Shown here: positions 18,280 through 27,599 of the stretch, one piece after another
How the letters are laid out: every line of letters starts with the position of its first letter
Numbering within the stretch: the stretch's first letter is position 1
Assembly: GCA_905221615.1 (NCBI GenBank)
Contig: CAJNDT010003246.1
Span: 22,501 to 86,500, forward strand
Length of the DNA stretch: 64,000 nucleotides
Reading direction: 5' to 3'
Source: Symbiodinium sp. CCMP2592
Taxonomy: Eukaryota > Sar > Dinophyceae > Suessiales > Symbiodiniaceae
The notes under the pieces: model-generated
Told to the model about the DNA's origin: nothing
Seen by the model: the letters and a program-made list of their open reading frames with translations, nothing else
The model's database searches: none
Made by a program: the position numbers and the translations under genes

Positions 18280-18425
18280 CGAGCTGCGTTTTCATTAAGA
18301 TCGGACATGTTCATGAGAATTATATGTTCTGTATCATCCGCAGCCGCTTTCAGCCTCGAGCCTCACAGCAATCAGCCTTTCGGGCTAACCAAGCGTTCCT
18401 GATCCTGTTTGGTCATTGTGCCGTA

Positions 18426-19035
18426 ATGAGCACACGATCAAACTTCCGTAGCCGTGATGGACACGCTCTACCCAGGGCAGTGCAGGCGTACCATGAGCGA
18501 CATCCACACATGGATAGCTCGTACCCCGAGTCTCGTCGGGAAGCATCACGTCGAAACACCGAACACGGTGGACACCGAATTCACAAACGTGAGAAAAATC
18601 ACGAGCCTCAATTCATCATCATGGGTCACCAACAGGTGTTCAATCCGCATCCAAGAGATCTTGCTCAATTGATCTCACGATATGGCCATGCGAGTGGAGC
18701 AAGGCTCACTCTAAACTCAAGACATGGAGTCAGGCTCTACGAAGGAGTCCTTCAAGGACCATGGGACAACAGTCCCCTTGTATACTGGGATAACAACGTC
18801 GGTAATCACGCTCGTGATCCACGCCAGTTCTGTACGATGCTTGCACATCACCTTCAGACAGGCCTCCCACCGGAGGTAGAACAATTTGTGAGCCTTGATG
18901 GATCCGGAGAATATGACTATTCCTCCTCAGTGCCAAAACTGGCAGATGTAACAGGTCTCTCACCAGAGATGTGCTTCCACATTCTTTCCAAGACCAACAG
19001 AGTCGGAAGGTGGTTGGCACACTCAACAAGACACC
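18426..19035 (+). CDS. E1 extra ORF, N-terminal part: start of Tpt1/KptA-like domain
   Basis: From the ATG at 18426 (MSTRSNFRSRDGHALPRAVQ) a basic, His/Arg-rich leader is followed by FCTMLAHHLQTGLPPEVEQ, FVSLDGSGEYDYSS and LSPEMCFHILSKTNRVGR. This resembles the N-terminal winged-helix half of RNA 2'-phosphotransferases, with LRH-type helix, hxLDxxGw turn, and a helix before the K-x-RF strand. The family's first Arg (RH) is His here. Around 19015-19035 the reading shifts to the frame of the next entry. The frame is also open upstream to an ATG at 18192, overlapping the RNase H stop, but that part looks non-coding. Alternative view: an unrelated helical domain with chance similarity. Confidence 0.45.
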
Positions 19036-22000
19036 GTCAGAACCAGCGCCTGGCCAACACAATTATCTTCTGGACATGTTCAAGTTGGCCGATGCAGAGC
19101 TCGCACAGTATACACCACAAGAGATCGCGCTTGGTGTCCTCCTCAACACTAAGTCTAGGTTTGTGGTCACCATGGTTTATAACAAAGATGGCAAGGCCGA
19201 AACCACAGATGCCGCCGTTAACATCCCACCGGATGCAAATGTGTTGACCATGAGCAAAATTTTCCTTGCGGCAGTGGGAGGACACGGTTCACGACGAACT
19301 CTACCAAGAGCTGAAGAACCAGATCCTGAAGAAGAGAGACCAAGGTCACACATGACCATCTCAGACTTCATGGCAACGGGGAGCAATCCAGTGCAGTCCC
19401 GTGCACAGCGTCTCTCCACTAACGCGCCGAGGCCCGTCGGCATGGAGGATTTTGTTCGACGGAACAACCCTTGTTACATCATGCATGCCACGGACCTACA
19501 GGCATTATCCTCAATCCTGAGGCACGGTCTGGTACCATCAAACCTCCTAGCGCAGGTGGTTACAGCACCAGATTTCCAAGCTCTTTTGAATGAAAACAGT
19601 CGTTCCAACAGGGACACTGTTCAGTTCTCAACGCTAAACCTGGCGAATCCCAATCCGACCATGTTGCGTGCCAACAAGGCACTGCTTCTGGTCTTCGATG
19701 CAAATAACGTAGTGAACGAAGTCACAAACCTGTGGCAGTCGCAAGTAGTGATGTTTGCTACACCAGATGTAGTGCATGCCCGTACTCTTAGCGCCGTATT
19801 CGCACCCTCTGAAACACTCTGGGTATCATCGCAATACGATGAGCTCAAGAGCATCGGCCCATGGTGGGCAGACCATTGCTCCGAACAGATGCCGTCAGCG
19901 ACTTACGAGTCGAAGAAATGGTGCGCAAATTACGGCCGAGAAATCGAATCGGCACTTCGAAAAGTGGCAAGGCGAAATCTGCCACCAGAGCCTCCCAAGG
20001 CTAGATCTTCTCACAAGAAGTCTTTTGCTCTGCCAAAGACAGAGGCTGACACAGCTCCAAACCTGGAGCAAACCGCTTCTGCAGGTGAGGTACCTCCGAA
20101 AACGGAGACTACTGCAAAGGAGATCCATCCGAGATCCAAGCTCGCCCGGCAGGCCGAGGCTGACAAGGATCCGGACAGTCTTATGGGCCAGCTCTGGAAC
20201 TCCGACGGCACCAGAAGCGCCACCGAAGTTCTTAAGATAACGACAGGTCACAAACCTCCAGAACCTGTTCAGGATACTTCCGCCAACGTAGTTTCTCCCA
20301 AGGAAGAATCTTCTGGAACAGAGACGGAACCTGAGGAACCGGATCCTAACCAGGATCGTGACGAAGAATCAGACGATGAGTCGGCATCAAGCGAAAAGAG
20401 CTCAAAATCTTCGTCATCCTCAGAACTCCGAGTTGATGTTAATCCGTCTCACAAGACGAACTCTGCACCTGCAGCGTCGGAAGAGAAGAAAGAATCTCCC
20501 ACGGAAGAGATCACAGAGAAACTTAAGGAGGTCAAACTTGACCAACCAAAGCCTGAAGCAGAATATGTTCAGAGTTCAGACGAAGAGCCACAGAAACCAA
20601 AATCTCCTAAAAAGGAGAAGGAAAAATTTCTAGTTCTCTTCGATCCTGAAACAGAAAGTTATTATCGAGTCAACAGAAGCAAGCTCAACCTTGAATACGA
20701 GGAACCTGCTGATGAGGAAGATCTCGTAAGAGAACATGAGCGCATCAGCGCTCGACTTCGAGAAAATCGCAAGCACCGAATCTCGAAGTCATCGTCTAAC
20801 CCGGCTATGCAACAGGAAATGAAAGAGAGAATCTGGGTTAGTCGATGGAATCGAAAAAGCCGAAGTCCACTCATGATCAAGGATTCTGAGGCTCCTGACG
20901 AAGAGGAGTGGGACAGACCCAGAGATTCGGCATCTTCCTCCTCTGCACCTCCTACCAAGGAGAGATTTGTAGGAGTACGCAGGACAGCCATGAGTCTTAA
21001 CCAAAGGATACGGCTGATGACACGACCAGATAATCCTCTCTGCGATCTTTGCAATCAGCCTACAGGCTATTTTTGCTATTTCTTTGGTACGATTGTATGT
21101 GCAGACTGTCGACTTACCCCACAGGGTAAACAACAGATGTGCGAGTGCGTATTGCCAATCGATTGCCTCGAGACCTCTAAAGTGTCAGCAGGAATGACCT
21201 CAGAAGAGCGTCAGTTTTTATACGAGGCCATCCTCACACCTGAGGACGTAGATTTGGCAATCCAGAAAATCAACATGTATTGCGACATCGCAAGGAATTC
21301 GTTCATGAGAGCCCATCCAGGCGTTGATCCATGTAGCTTTGATGATATTAGGAATAATCCTCCTAATACTTACACCAGCTCCACAGAGGCCCCAACCCTG
21401 GAGGAATACAAGAGCATCAACAAGGGTCACATCAATATCAAGGACTCCAGAACAAGCCACCCGGCGTCTTTTCTCTCTCTTACTGGCTACGAAGACAAAC
21501 TGGTGCTCGACGCACATTACGAGATAGTTCGTAATAGGATGGCCGGTGTTAATGAAAAGAGAGAATACATAGAGGGCTCAAACCCAGACAGCGTATCACT
21601 AAGCCTAGTGGTATGCAACTGGGGAAATATGGATCGAGCGCCGGTGCCAGCAGGTAATCCCAAAAAGAAACTCAAACCTGAGAAGGGATTCGATTACCAC
21701 CCTCTTATTGACATGTGCTTCAACAATTCAGCACATATTACCCTCGTACTCGAGGCAGGAGCACTTGCGTCAAAGTATTCGATCGCAACCATGCGACAAC
21801 ATGAATACAGAGGGATGCTAATCCATTCTCCTCCCAAGGAGCCTGAGGCACCCTCAATGTATATTGGAGTCAAGGGTGACCCAACAACAGACATCTCTCT
21901 CGTCCACCACTTTTACCGTCACCGAACAATGAAGCCTAAGGCTGGTGGTCCCAAGAAGCGACTGTGGGCATGCCACGGTGCGGTATGCCGCCTCACCTTT

Positions 22001-22603
22001 GGGTACCACAGTACCATCAAGGAGGCAAAAGAATGGGTCCACCCATATTCCGGCCAGAGGATGACGAGAGATGAGTACATGAAGATTATCGGATATGACC
22101 CTCTCAAGGGTAAAAATCCTGACAAGGATGGACCCACTGATGGCTCTTACCTCTCACCAGAGGCGTGTCTGACACTGTCGGACCTCGACCCTTCGCCGGT
22201 TCTCTGTGAATGGAACGGCCATGTCGAGGGTGATGAGCCACCAGAGGAAGACTTTGAGTCATACGCAGAGATCTTCTCACAAGAAGCATCAAACGATCTT
22301 GACGAGATGTGGTGTACAAAAGGGCCTTACAAGGTCATCACCATCGCGATCGTCCATTTCAACTCATACATGACTCATAAGGAAGAACAGAGGCGCGAAC
22401 TGGTGAACGCGTTCCTCAACGAGGTTCTCCCTTTTAAACCGGATGTAATTGCGGGGGATCTCAATAATATTGCGTCGAGGCTCACCTTAAAAGGTGGAGA
22501 CGTTCACCCGCGAAACGGTTTGTTTTCTCTATACCTGGAGAAGAAACTTGCAGCATTCAACAGAATAGCAGGAAGCACTCACAAGTGCGACACCTCTGCT
22601 TGA
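18971..22603 (+). CDS. E1 extra ORF: Tpt1/KptA-like phosphotransferase fused to an EEP endonuclease domain
   Basis: About 1200 residues; the useful part starts near 19030. KptA-like features: LNTKSRFVVTMVYN (K-x-RF, about 19150), FLAAVGGHGSR (like RAxQGHS, about 19265), then NPCYIMHATDLQALSSILRH with GLVPSN (like hYHGTxxxxxxxIxxxGL, about 19465), VQFSTLNL, and LLLVFDANNV. A 500-residue acidic Ser/Glu/Lys linker follows. Next comes a treble-clef-like knuckle (CDLCNQPTGYFCYFFGTIVC, then ADC) at about 21040-21110. The end is an EEP fold: LVVCNWGNM (about 21610), LVLEAGALASKY (catalytic Glu, about 21745), VHFNSYMT, and VIAGDLNNIAS (about 22455). The frame ends at TGA 22601-22603, where a frameshift moves the rest of the domain to the next ORF. 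RNA 2'-phosphotransferases move a splice-junction 2'-phosphate to NAD+; EEP enzymes cut nucleic acids or phosphoesters. Substrates here are unknown. Confidence 0.5.
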   Translation: MLPHSFQDQQSRKVVGTLNKTPSEPAPGQHNYLLDMFKLADAELAQYTPQEIALGVLLNTKSRFVVTMVYNKDGKAETTDAAVNIPPDANVLTMSKIFLAAVGGHGSRRTLPRAEEPDPEEERPRSHMTISDFMATGSNPVQSRAQRLSTNAPRPVGMEDFVRRNNPCYIMHATDLQALSSILRHGLVPSNLLAQVVTAPDFQALLNENSRSNRDTVQFSTLNLANPNPTMLRANKALLLVFDANNVVNEVTNLWQSQVVMFATPDVVHARTLSAVFAPSETLWVSSQYDELKSIGPWWADHCSEQMPSATYESKKWCANYGREIESALRKVARRNLPPEPPKARSSHKKSFALPKTEADTAPNLEQTASAGEVPPKTETTAKEIHPRSKLARQAEADKDPDSLMGQLWNSDGTRSATEVLKITTGHKPPEPVQDTSANVVSPKEESSGTETEPEEPDPNQDRDEESDDESASSEKSSKSSSSSELRVDVNPSHKTNSAPAASEEKKESPTEEITEKLKEVKLDQPKPEAEYVQSSDEEPQKPKSPKKEKEKFLVLFDPETESYYRVNRSKLNLEYEEPADEEDLVREHERISARLRENRKHRISKSSSNPAMQQEMKERIWVSRWNRKSRSPLMIKDSEAPDEEEWDRPRDSASSSSAPPTKERFVGVRRTAMSLNQRIRLMTRPDNPLCDLCNQPTGYFCYFFGTIVCADCRLTPQGKQQMCECVLPIDCLETSKVSAGMTSEERQFLYEAILTPEDVDLAIQKINMYCDIARNSFMRAHPGVDPCSFDDIRNNPPNTYTSSTEAPTLEEYKSINKGHINIKDSRTSHPASFLSLTGYEDKLVLDAHYEIVRNRMAGVNEKREYIEGSNPDSVSLSLVVCNWGNMDRAPVPAGNPKKKLKPEKGFDYHPLIDMCFNNSAHITLVLEAGALASKYSIATMRQHEYRGMLIHSPPKEPEAPSMYIGVKGDPTTDISLVHHFYRHRTMKPKAGGPKKRLWACHGAVCRLTFGYHSTIKEAKEWVHPYSGQRMTRDEYMKIIGYDPLKGKNPDKDGPTDGSYLSPEACLTLSDLDPSPVLCEWNGHVEGDEPPEEDFESYAEIFSQEASNDLDEMWCTKGPYKVITIAIVHFNSYMTHKEEQRRELVNAFLNEVLPFKPDVIAGDLNNIASRLTLKGGDVHPRNGLFSLYLEKKLAAFNRIAGSTHKCDTSA

Positions 22604-25317
22604 ACAACTCTGACCAGCACAGACTGGCACGTGCAGATCGTCTACCGCCGGACCCGGCGAAGAAAGTTGCTGACCTCGACTGTATCAACAGTTATATCCT
22701 TGACTGGAGTAAAACGCCGCACACGGCGTCACCTAGTCCAAGAGATGCTACACCTGCCGCCGAAAGAACATACTGGGAACGAGTCTCAGATATGTGGCAG
22801 GACATGAACAGAAACAGGGATATCGATATCCGTCTGTTTGTCTCAGTCAAGCAGTACTATTCAACTTTTTCTAACCTTGACCTGTGGTTGAGTCCCTCTG
22901 ACAAAGATTGGCACAGCCCTTTGGGCTTCACGATACAACCAATCCTTACAAAAGGGAAACACAACCGGTCAGATGCCCAGGTTCAGAAGATCGCTGACAA
23001 GCGACAGGCTTACAAGCAGCGTAATGCTGAATACTGGGATTACAAAGACTCATTTGTGTATTCATCCGGCAACAGCTGGTACGACAGACAGCAACCACAA
23101 GGTAGCTATCACAGATATGGAAGATTCTGGGAAAGGCCACGGCCTGAACGTCCCAGCGAGCCTGAAGGCTCTCCTCCAAGAAGGAGCCAGGCATCATCGT
23201 CCTCTTCACAACAAGATCTACCAAGATCGAGATCCAGACCTCAAAGAACCAATATTGTTGACAAGCTCAACATGTCTTTGGAAGAGCTGGATGGACTAGA
23301 AGAAGAACCGTCACCAACAAAAAGTGACATCGAAGAACACGAAAGAGAAACATCAAACTTGATGTCTGCTCAGAGAGATGAAGAGGAACAAGAGGATGAA
23401 TCCTCCAGCCGGAGGAGAAGAAGGAAGGCATCACGCCCACCGTCTGCTCCGAGCGGCAAGGCACTCAGAACAGCTGCCACAGCAGCGGGGTTGTCGGGCT
23501 GGTTCGGACACCGTAACCACGGTGGAGCGAACGCAGAGTCTATCAAGACTGATGAACCTTCACTTCCAAACTCACTAACCAGTGAGCAAGACTTCTCCGT
23601 CTTCAGCATCGCGTGGAATGTGTTTCTGCTGCTAATGGGCCTACACTGGATGTGGAAGCAGCTCACCAGGGCTCCCATCAGATGTATGGACCGCCAACAA
23701 TCAAATGCAAAAGCAGCAGCGAAACGACCACCACCATTTCTCGAACCCGAGAATGAACCACAGACGCGTGAACCTTTAGGACCCAACAGGGTCAATTCTG
23801 GAGAAACAACGGATTTGCGACCTGTGTGGCACACTTCCCGAAGCGAAGTCTACCATCTTTCAGACAGCTGTTACCAGCTCAAGCAAGCAAAAGATGTTTC
23901 AAGGAAGGTGCTGTGTAAAACCTGCCTCCAGGCAGTACAAGTTGCGGAGATTCGCAGGAACGATCCTTTTCAAAGAGGTGATACACGATCACGTGGCACC
24001 GAAAGGGACATTGAACGGTTTCAAACCTATGACGATGCAAGTACTACTCCTCATATGAGGCAATTATTCAGTGATGCATTGCATTCACAAATGGCCGAAG
24101 AAGCCATGCAGATTACCTATACATCAATCCCTAAGGGATCCTCGGCAAGAGCCAGAGGTACATCTGCACTCGCAAGTGCCTCATCGTCGTCAGTGCCCAA
24201 GGCAATGCCACCAGTGCCTAACAAGGCAAACATGTCACCTCCACCTAAGACTCCTCCGCCAAAGGCGAAAGGAACAGTACCTTCAGATCCTCCGAGACCA
24301 AAAGGTCCTACCAGAAGAGGAGGTCAAAATCGGCGCATTCAACGAAAAGCAGCTAGAGAAGCCCATAACAGTGGACTCTGCAACCATGCAGACGCTGCAC
24401 TTGGCGAAGCCAATCAAGGCCAGGCCATTAACACTATGTGCCGAAACATGGCAGTAAGACACGTCAGCTCTATCGATGCAACGGTAGAAGCAGCCGAGCA
24501 GTTTACGCAACGCGTGCAACAGCATGTAGAAACATACGATGAAGAGGAACCGTGGAGCACGGAGTTTCTACCAGTCGTGGAAGTCCTATTCAGGAACTTG
24601 AGCAGCGACGAAACAACTGTCATACATGACAATCATACGGTAACTATGCCTATTGAGAAATATCTCGACCTCCTCAGAATCGCACAATCATTGCGAAACT
24701 CTATCCAGAGAGACAAGGAGGAAAGAAAGGATCATCTTGACACCATCCAAGATACTCTATCCAGAGTGGAAATCCTTCTAACAGCACTGAAGGACTCAAA
24801 AACAGTCTTCAATCAATTGGTCCATTCCTCACTAGAGATAGAGCGAAGACATAAAAACCTCAAAAATGTCCTTGAGACACTTTTTGACGACCAAAGCTCT
24901 GAGGAAGACCAGTCAGAATCTGACCATGAAGAAGTCCTAACTCCTTCTGCAGCACAGTACTGGAACAGCCTTCATGCCCACGCCTTATCTCCCTCAGGAG
25001 ATGAAAGTGAAAGATCATGGGCGTCCTCAGACGGACAGCTTGAAAGAAGAAGGGCCGAACGGGCAAAGGCTAAGCAGCCACAACCGGCTAAAGCCGAGGC
25101 AACTCCAATCAGCTCACAAGCTGCACCAAAGGCCGAGCCAAAGGCGACTACATCCAACCATGGATATGACACTGCAGACGCCGCCTTCACCAGGGCTGAG
25201 AACAGATTACTCGGAATCTTTTCAAGTTCCGAAGAAGATCACTCAGACCCGGATGAACCACATCCGAACGTCTATGCTCGAGCCTATGATCCAAACCTGG
25301 ATCCAAATCTGAGATAA
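22585..25317 (+). CDS. E1 extra ORF 3: EEP end, TM segment, zinc-knuckle-like and coiled-coil regions
   Basis: Open from 22585 (a GTG, no ATG at the start) to TAA near 25315. The first 120 residues complete the EEP domain: DLWLSPSDKDWHSPLGFTI at about 22880-22930 matches the SDHxP-type end of that fold. This shows a frameshift at about 22590 rather than a separate gene. Then follow an Arg/Ser-rich stretch, a hydrophobic segment SVFSIAWNVFLLLMGLHWMW (about 23600-23660) that could span a membrane, and a Cys/His block (WHTSRSEVYHLSDSCYQL, then LCKTC) that resembles an Ada-type metal-binding motif. A Pro/Lys linker leads to a long predicted coiled coil (EKYLDLLRIAQSLRNSIQRD and on to RRHKNLKNVLETLF). 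The end is acidic and disordered. Function unknown; I see no basis for calling it an envelope gene. Confidence 0.5.
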   Translation: MRHLCLNNSDQHRLARADRLPPDPAKKVADLDCINSYILDWSKTPHTASPSPRDATPAAERTYWERVSDMWQDMNRNRDIDIRLFVSVKQYYSTFSNLDLWLSPSDKDWHSPLGFTIQPILTKGKHNRSDAQVQKIADKRQAYKQRNAEYWDYKDSFVYSSGNSWYDRQQPQGSYHRYGRFWERPRPERPSEPEGSPPRRSQASSSSSQQDLPRSRSRPQRTNIVDKLNMSLEELDGLEEEPSPTKSDIEEHERETSNLMSAQRDEEEQEDESSSRRRRRKASRPPSAPSGKALRTAATAAGLSGWFGHRNHGGANAESIKTDEPSLPNSLTSEQDFSVFSIAWNVFLLLMGLHWMWKQLTRAPIRCMDRQQSNAKAAAKRPPPFLEPENEPQTREPLGPNRVNSGETTDLRPVWHTSRSEVYHLSDSCYQLKQAKDVSRKVLCKTCLQAVQVAEIRRNDPFQRGDTRSRGTERDIERFQTYDDASTTPHMRQLFSDALHSQMAEEAMQITYTSIPKGSSARARGTSALASASSSSVPKAMPPVPNKANMSPPPKTPPPKAKGTVPSDPPRPKGPTRRGGQNRRIQRKAAREAHNSGLCNHADAALGEANQGQAINTMCRNMAVRHVSSIDATVEAAEQFTQRVQQHVETYDEEEPWSTEFLPVVEVLFRNLSSDETTVIHDNHTVTMPIEKYLDLLRIAQSLRNSIQRDKEERKDHLDTIQDTLSRVEILLTALKDSKTVFNQLVHSSLEIERRHKNLKNVLETLFDDQSSEEDQSESDHEEVLTPSAAQYWNSLHAHALSPSGDESERSWASSDGQLERRRAERAKAKQPQPAKAEATPISSQAAPKAEPKATTSNHGYDTADAAFTRAENRLLGIFSSSEEDHSDPDEPHPNVYARAYDPNLDPNLR

Positions 25318-25594
25318 GAAAATTCTCAGAGTTTCACAACAGTGACTCACAAGGCTCTAACAAGAGCACAGTGAAGGGCTGCATAATTCGATAGAAGAAC
25401 ATTACCAGACCTGATCTTGTACAGATGATCTCTCTGACCAATGTGCATGAAAGAGTTCAAAAGGAGTGACTTCAACAGTGTACTTCAGTGCTATACCTAG
25501 CATAAACAATATGCTGTTTTTATCATGAGTCCAAACTCCGCAACTGTGACAGTGGGCATAATAGTATATGTGTGAATGTGCGGCCATGCTTCCG

Positions 25595-25609
25595 GTAAAA
25601 GAAAATTAG
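25595..25609 (+). promoter_or_regulatory. E1 polypurine tract
   Basis: gtaaaagaaaattag directly precedes the TG of the 3' LTR (25610), the expected place for plus-strand priming. 25318-25594 between the last ORF and this site has no gene. Confidence 0.6.
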
Positions 25610-25867
25610 TGTCTGTTTGTTTGCGTAAACCTCTAAAGGGGTAGCTCTAACAGGTACCTACAGCAATGGCTGCATGCTCATACATATACATTCCGCTGCC
25701 CATTGGCTCACAGTGGTTTTACCATATTGAGACAAGACAAGCTCTCCTTGCGTAGCAAGACAAAACAACTACTGTCCGTGTGCAGGGCGCTGCCCTTTGA
25801 TCCTTAGGGAATAAACTGGTCATACACCTCCTAACAAGGAGCATTTCCTTGTGGGTGTATCGGCACA
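25610..25867 (+). repeat. E1 3' LTR
   Basis: Starts tgtctgtttgtttgcgtaaa and ends tatcggcaca, giving TG...CA and 258 bases. It matches the 5' LTR from 25626 on. The G-rich tract gggggaggggga... follows at once. Confidence 0.85.
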
Positions 25868-25925
25868 GGGGGAGGGGGAGGGGGGAGGGGAGAGGGGAGG
25901 AGGGGGGAGAGGGGGAGGGCAGCAG
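25868..25925. repeat. G-rich tract flanking E1 on the right
   Basis: gggggaggggga-type sequence, the right-hand remnant of the tract at 9481-9668 into which E1 inserted. Confidence 0.8.
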
Positions 25926-27249
25926 GAAAAGGAGAAAAAAATTGGTGGTCTCCTACAGTGAACTGATTTGAACCCAATGGGCTGTGGTGTGATGCTTTTG
26001 GGGGCTTGGGTGCTGCTTGCAAACAGCCATGGGGTACCCGGAAAAAGGGAGGTTAACACCTCCAAACCCACCCATCCAAGATGCCGCCAGGGTCGGCGGA
26101 CCCTACACCCTAAACCCTAAACCTTAACCCCAAACCCTGAAGCCTAAACCCTAAACCCTAAGCTTCGCCTAACGCCTTGGTAGTCTCAGCGGACTTGGCT
26201 CAGGAGAACGACAGGAGATGACCACGCGATCGGCTATGGGGTCTTGCTGGCAGAATACTTGAAGGCCCGTTTAGGGACCAGGGTTTAGGGATTAGGGTTT
26301 AGGGATTGAGGATTTAGGGTTTTTTGGGGTTTGAGTTTAGGGGTTTAGGGGCTTATGGTTTTTGTCTTCAAGGTATGCTCGCGTCGCTGGCGAGGGTCTC
26401 TGCACTGGTCCGAAGCCGACGCTGGAAGCCTCACCACCTCCAAGCATCAAATCCCTAAAAGAGTTGTGGTTCCTGTAAGGATTCCTGTAAGGGATCTATA
26501 AGGGGTTCTATAATGTAGGAACCTGATTCAGAAACCTTGAGCCTTTACTGGGGTTCCTTATATGAATCCTACTATTTTGGGGTTGTAGGCCCAGGGTTTC
26601 TTGATCAGGTTCCTACATTAACCAGTAACCCGGCTGTCTTTTTCTGAGCCCTGCATTGCAGATGCCTTCGAGGACAGCTGCGGGCCAAAGGTAGGTTGTG
26701 GCCAACGGACGACGCTGTGGGGCCTCCAGCCGCCAGGCAGCAGGAAGCATAGGGTCGGAACACATAGTGACGCATTGATTGCATCCGCTTGTAGTCCCTG
26801 TATGCTAAAAATTTCCTGACGAAGTCTGGTGCCCTGCTTTTGACAGCTATTCAGAGTTGGCTGCCGCGACATGGGCTGGCTCGGGTGTAGAGCCAGCCCC
26901 AAGCCGTCTGAAGCCTTTCTCGTTTTTGAGTCACTAGAAGCTTCCGAAAGATTTGCAGCCCAAGCCCGGGAATCTCTTCTGAGGCGTCCGCCTCTCTACC
27001 CAGTGTCCACTATCTTGCGCCTTGCAGCCACGGCACGCCTGAGCAGTGGAACCGCAGTGTTTAAGGTTTCGACGGTTCGGGGACGGTCAAGGTTGTTCGC
27101 ACGGGCTCATACTGAGTGCAGAAGTTTGAGGAGTGCAGGTTTGTGCTACCGATTGCAAGAAGCCAGTTGCCGATCTATGTTCAACCGTACATTTAATTCC
27201 AGGTTCGTTTAGTGTCGTCATCATCACTATGGCCGCCTTCCCTCACACC
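25926..27249. other. Gene-poor DNA with telomere-like motifs
   Basis: Clusters of CCCTAAA at 26100-26165 and of TTTAGGG at 26268-26350, both degenerate and in opposite orientations. A frame at 26871-27212 (MGWLGCRASPKPSEAF...) is open for 113 codons but has no recognisable domain and unremarkable composition; I do not call it a gene. Repeated phrases such as ggttcctgtaaggattcctg occur around 26465-26510. Confidence 0.5.
26511..26620. mobile_element. Small inverted-repeat (MITE-like) element
   Basis: About 25-base arms, taatgtaggaacctgattca... at 26511-26536 and its near-perfect inverse at 26594-26620, enclose about 57 bases with no coding potential. Confidence 0.65.
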
Positions 27250-27354
27250 ACCCCTATCCCCAGCAGCACGGCATCATTGTTGTTGACAGCTAATGCCATG
27301 GCCAGGGTCATGATCATCACCCTCCTTCTCCTTCTCGTACTCGTCCTGCTTCTT

Positions 27355-27457
27355 CTCCTGATCGTCATCAGCATCAGCATCAGCATAAGCGTCAGCACCA
27401 GCATCATCATCATCATCATCAGCATCATCACCATCATCATCATGATCATCATCAATC

Positions 27458-27488
<31 letters not shown>

Positions 27489-27590
27489 CCATCATCGTCA
27501 TCACCAGCATCAGCATCAGCACCAGCATCACCACCACCAGCATCATCATCATCATCATCATCAACAACATCATCATCTTTGTCGTCTTCA
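27355..27590. repeat. (CAT)n/(ATC)n microsatellite
   Basis: An interrupted trinucleotide array (catcatcatc with cagcat and caccat variants). It creates long spurious His-, Ile/Ser- or Met/Asp-rich frames on both strands. Confidence 0.9.
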
Positions 27591-27599
27591 CTGTCGTCG

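Larger units (their letters stand above)
9669..25867 (+). mobile_element. Ty1/copia-type LTR retroelement E1 with extra KptA/EEP genes (16.2 kb)
   Basis: Two direct repeats of about 250 bases (9669-9920 and 25610-25867) bound the unit. A primer-binding site follows the first and a polypurine tract precedes the second. The internal order is gag, protease, integrase, methyltransferase-like domain, reverse transcriptase, RNase H; integrase before reverse transcriptase is the copia order. About 7 kb of additional reading frames lie between RNase H and the 3' LTR. Flanks are GGGGG on both sides, consistent with a 5-base target duplication but not diagnostic in a G tract. LTRs differ by several substitutions and indels and in their first about 17 bases. 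With frameshifts and stops in the genes, this copy is probably old and inactive. At 16.2 kb it is about three times a typical copia element. Confidence 0.85.

Noticed and set aside
22585..25317. Retroviral-type envelope gene in E1
   Set aside because: One TM helix is present, but there is no signal peptide, Cys pattern or cleavage site of an envelope, and its start is the end of the EEP domain.
26871..27212. 113-codon frame beginning MGWLGCRASP
   Set aside because: No domain, no supporting neighbours, and several overlapping frames of similar length exist in the region.
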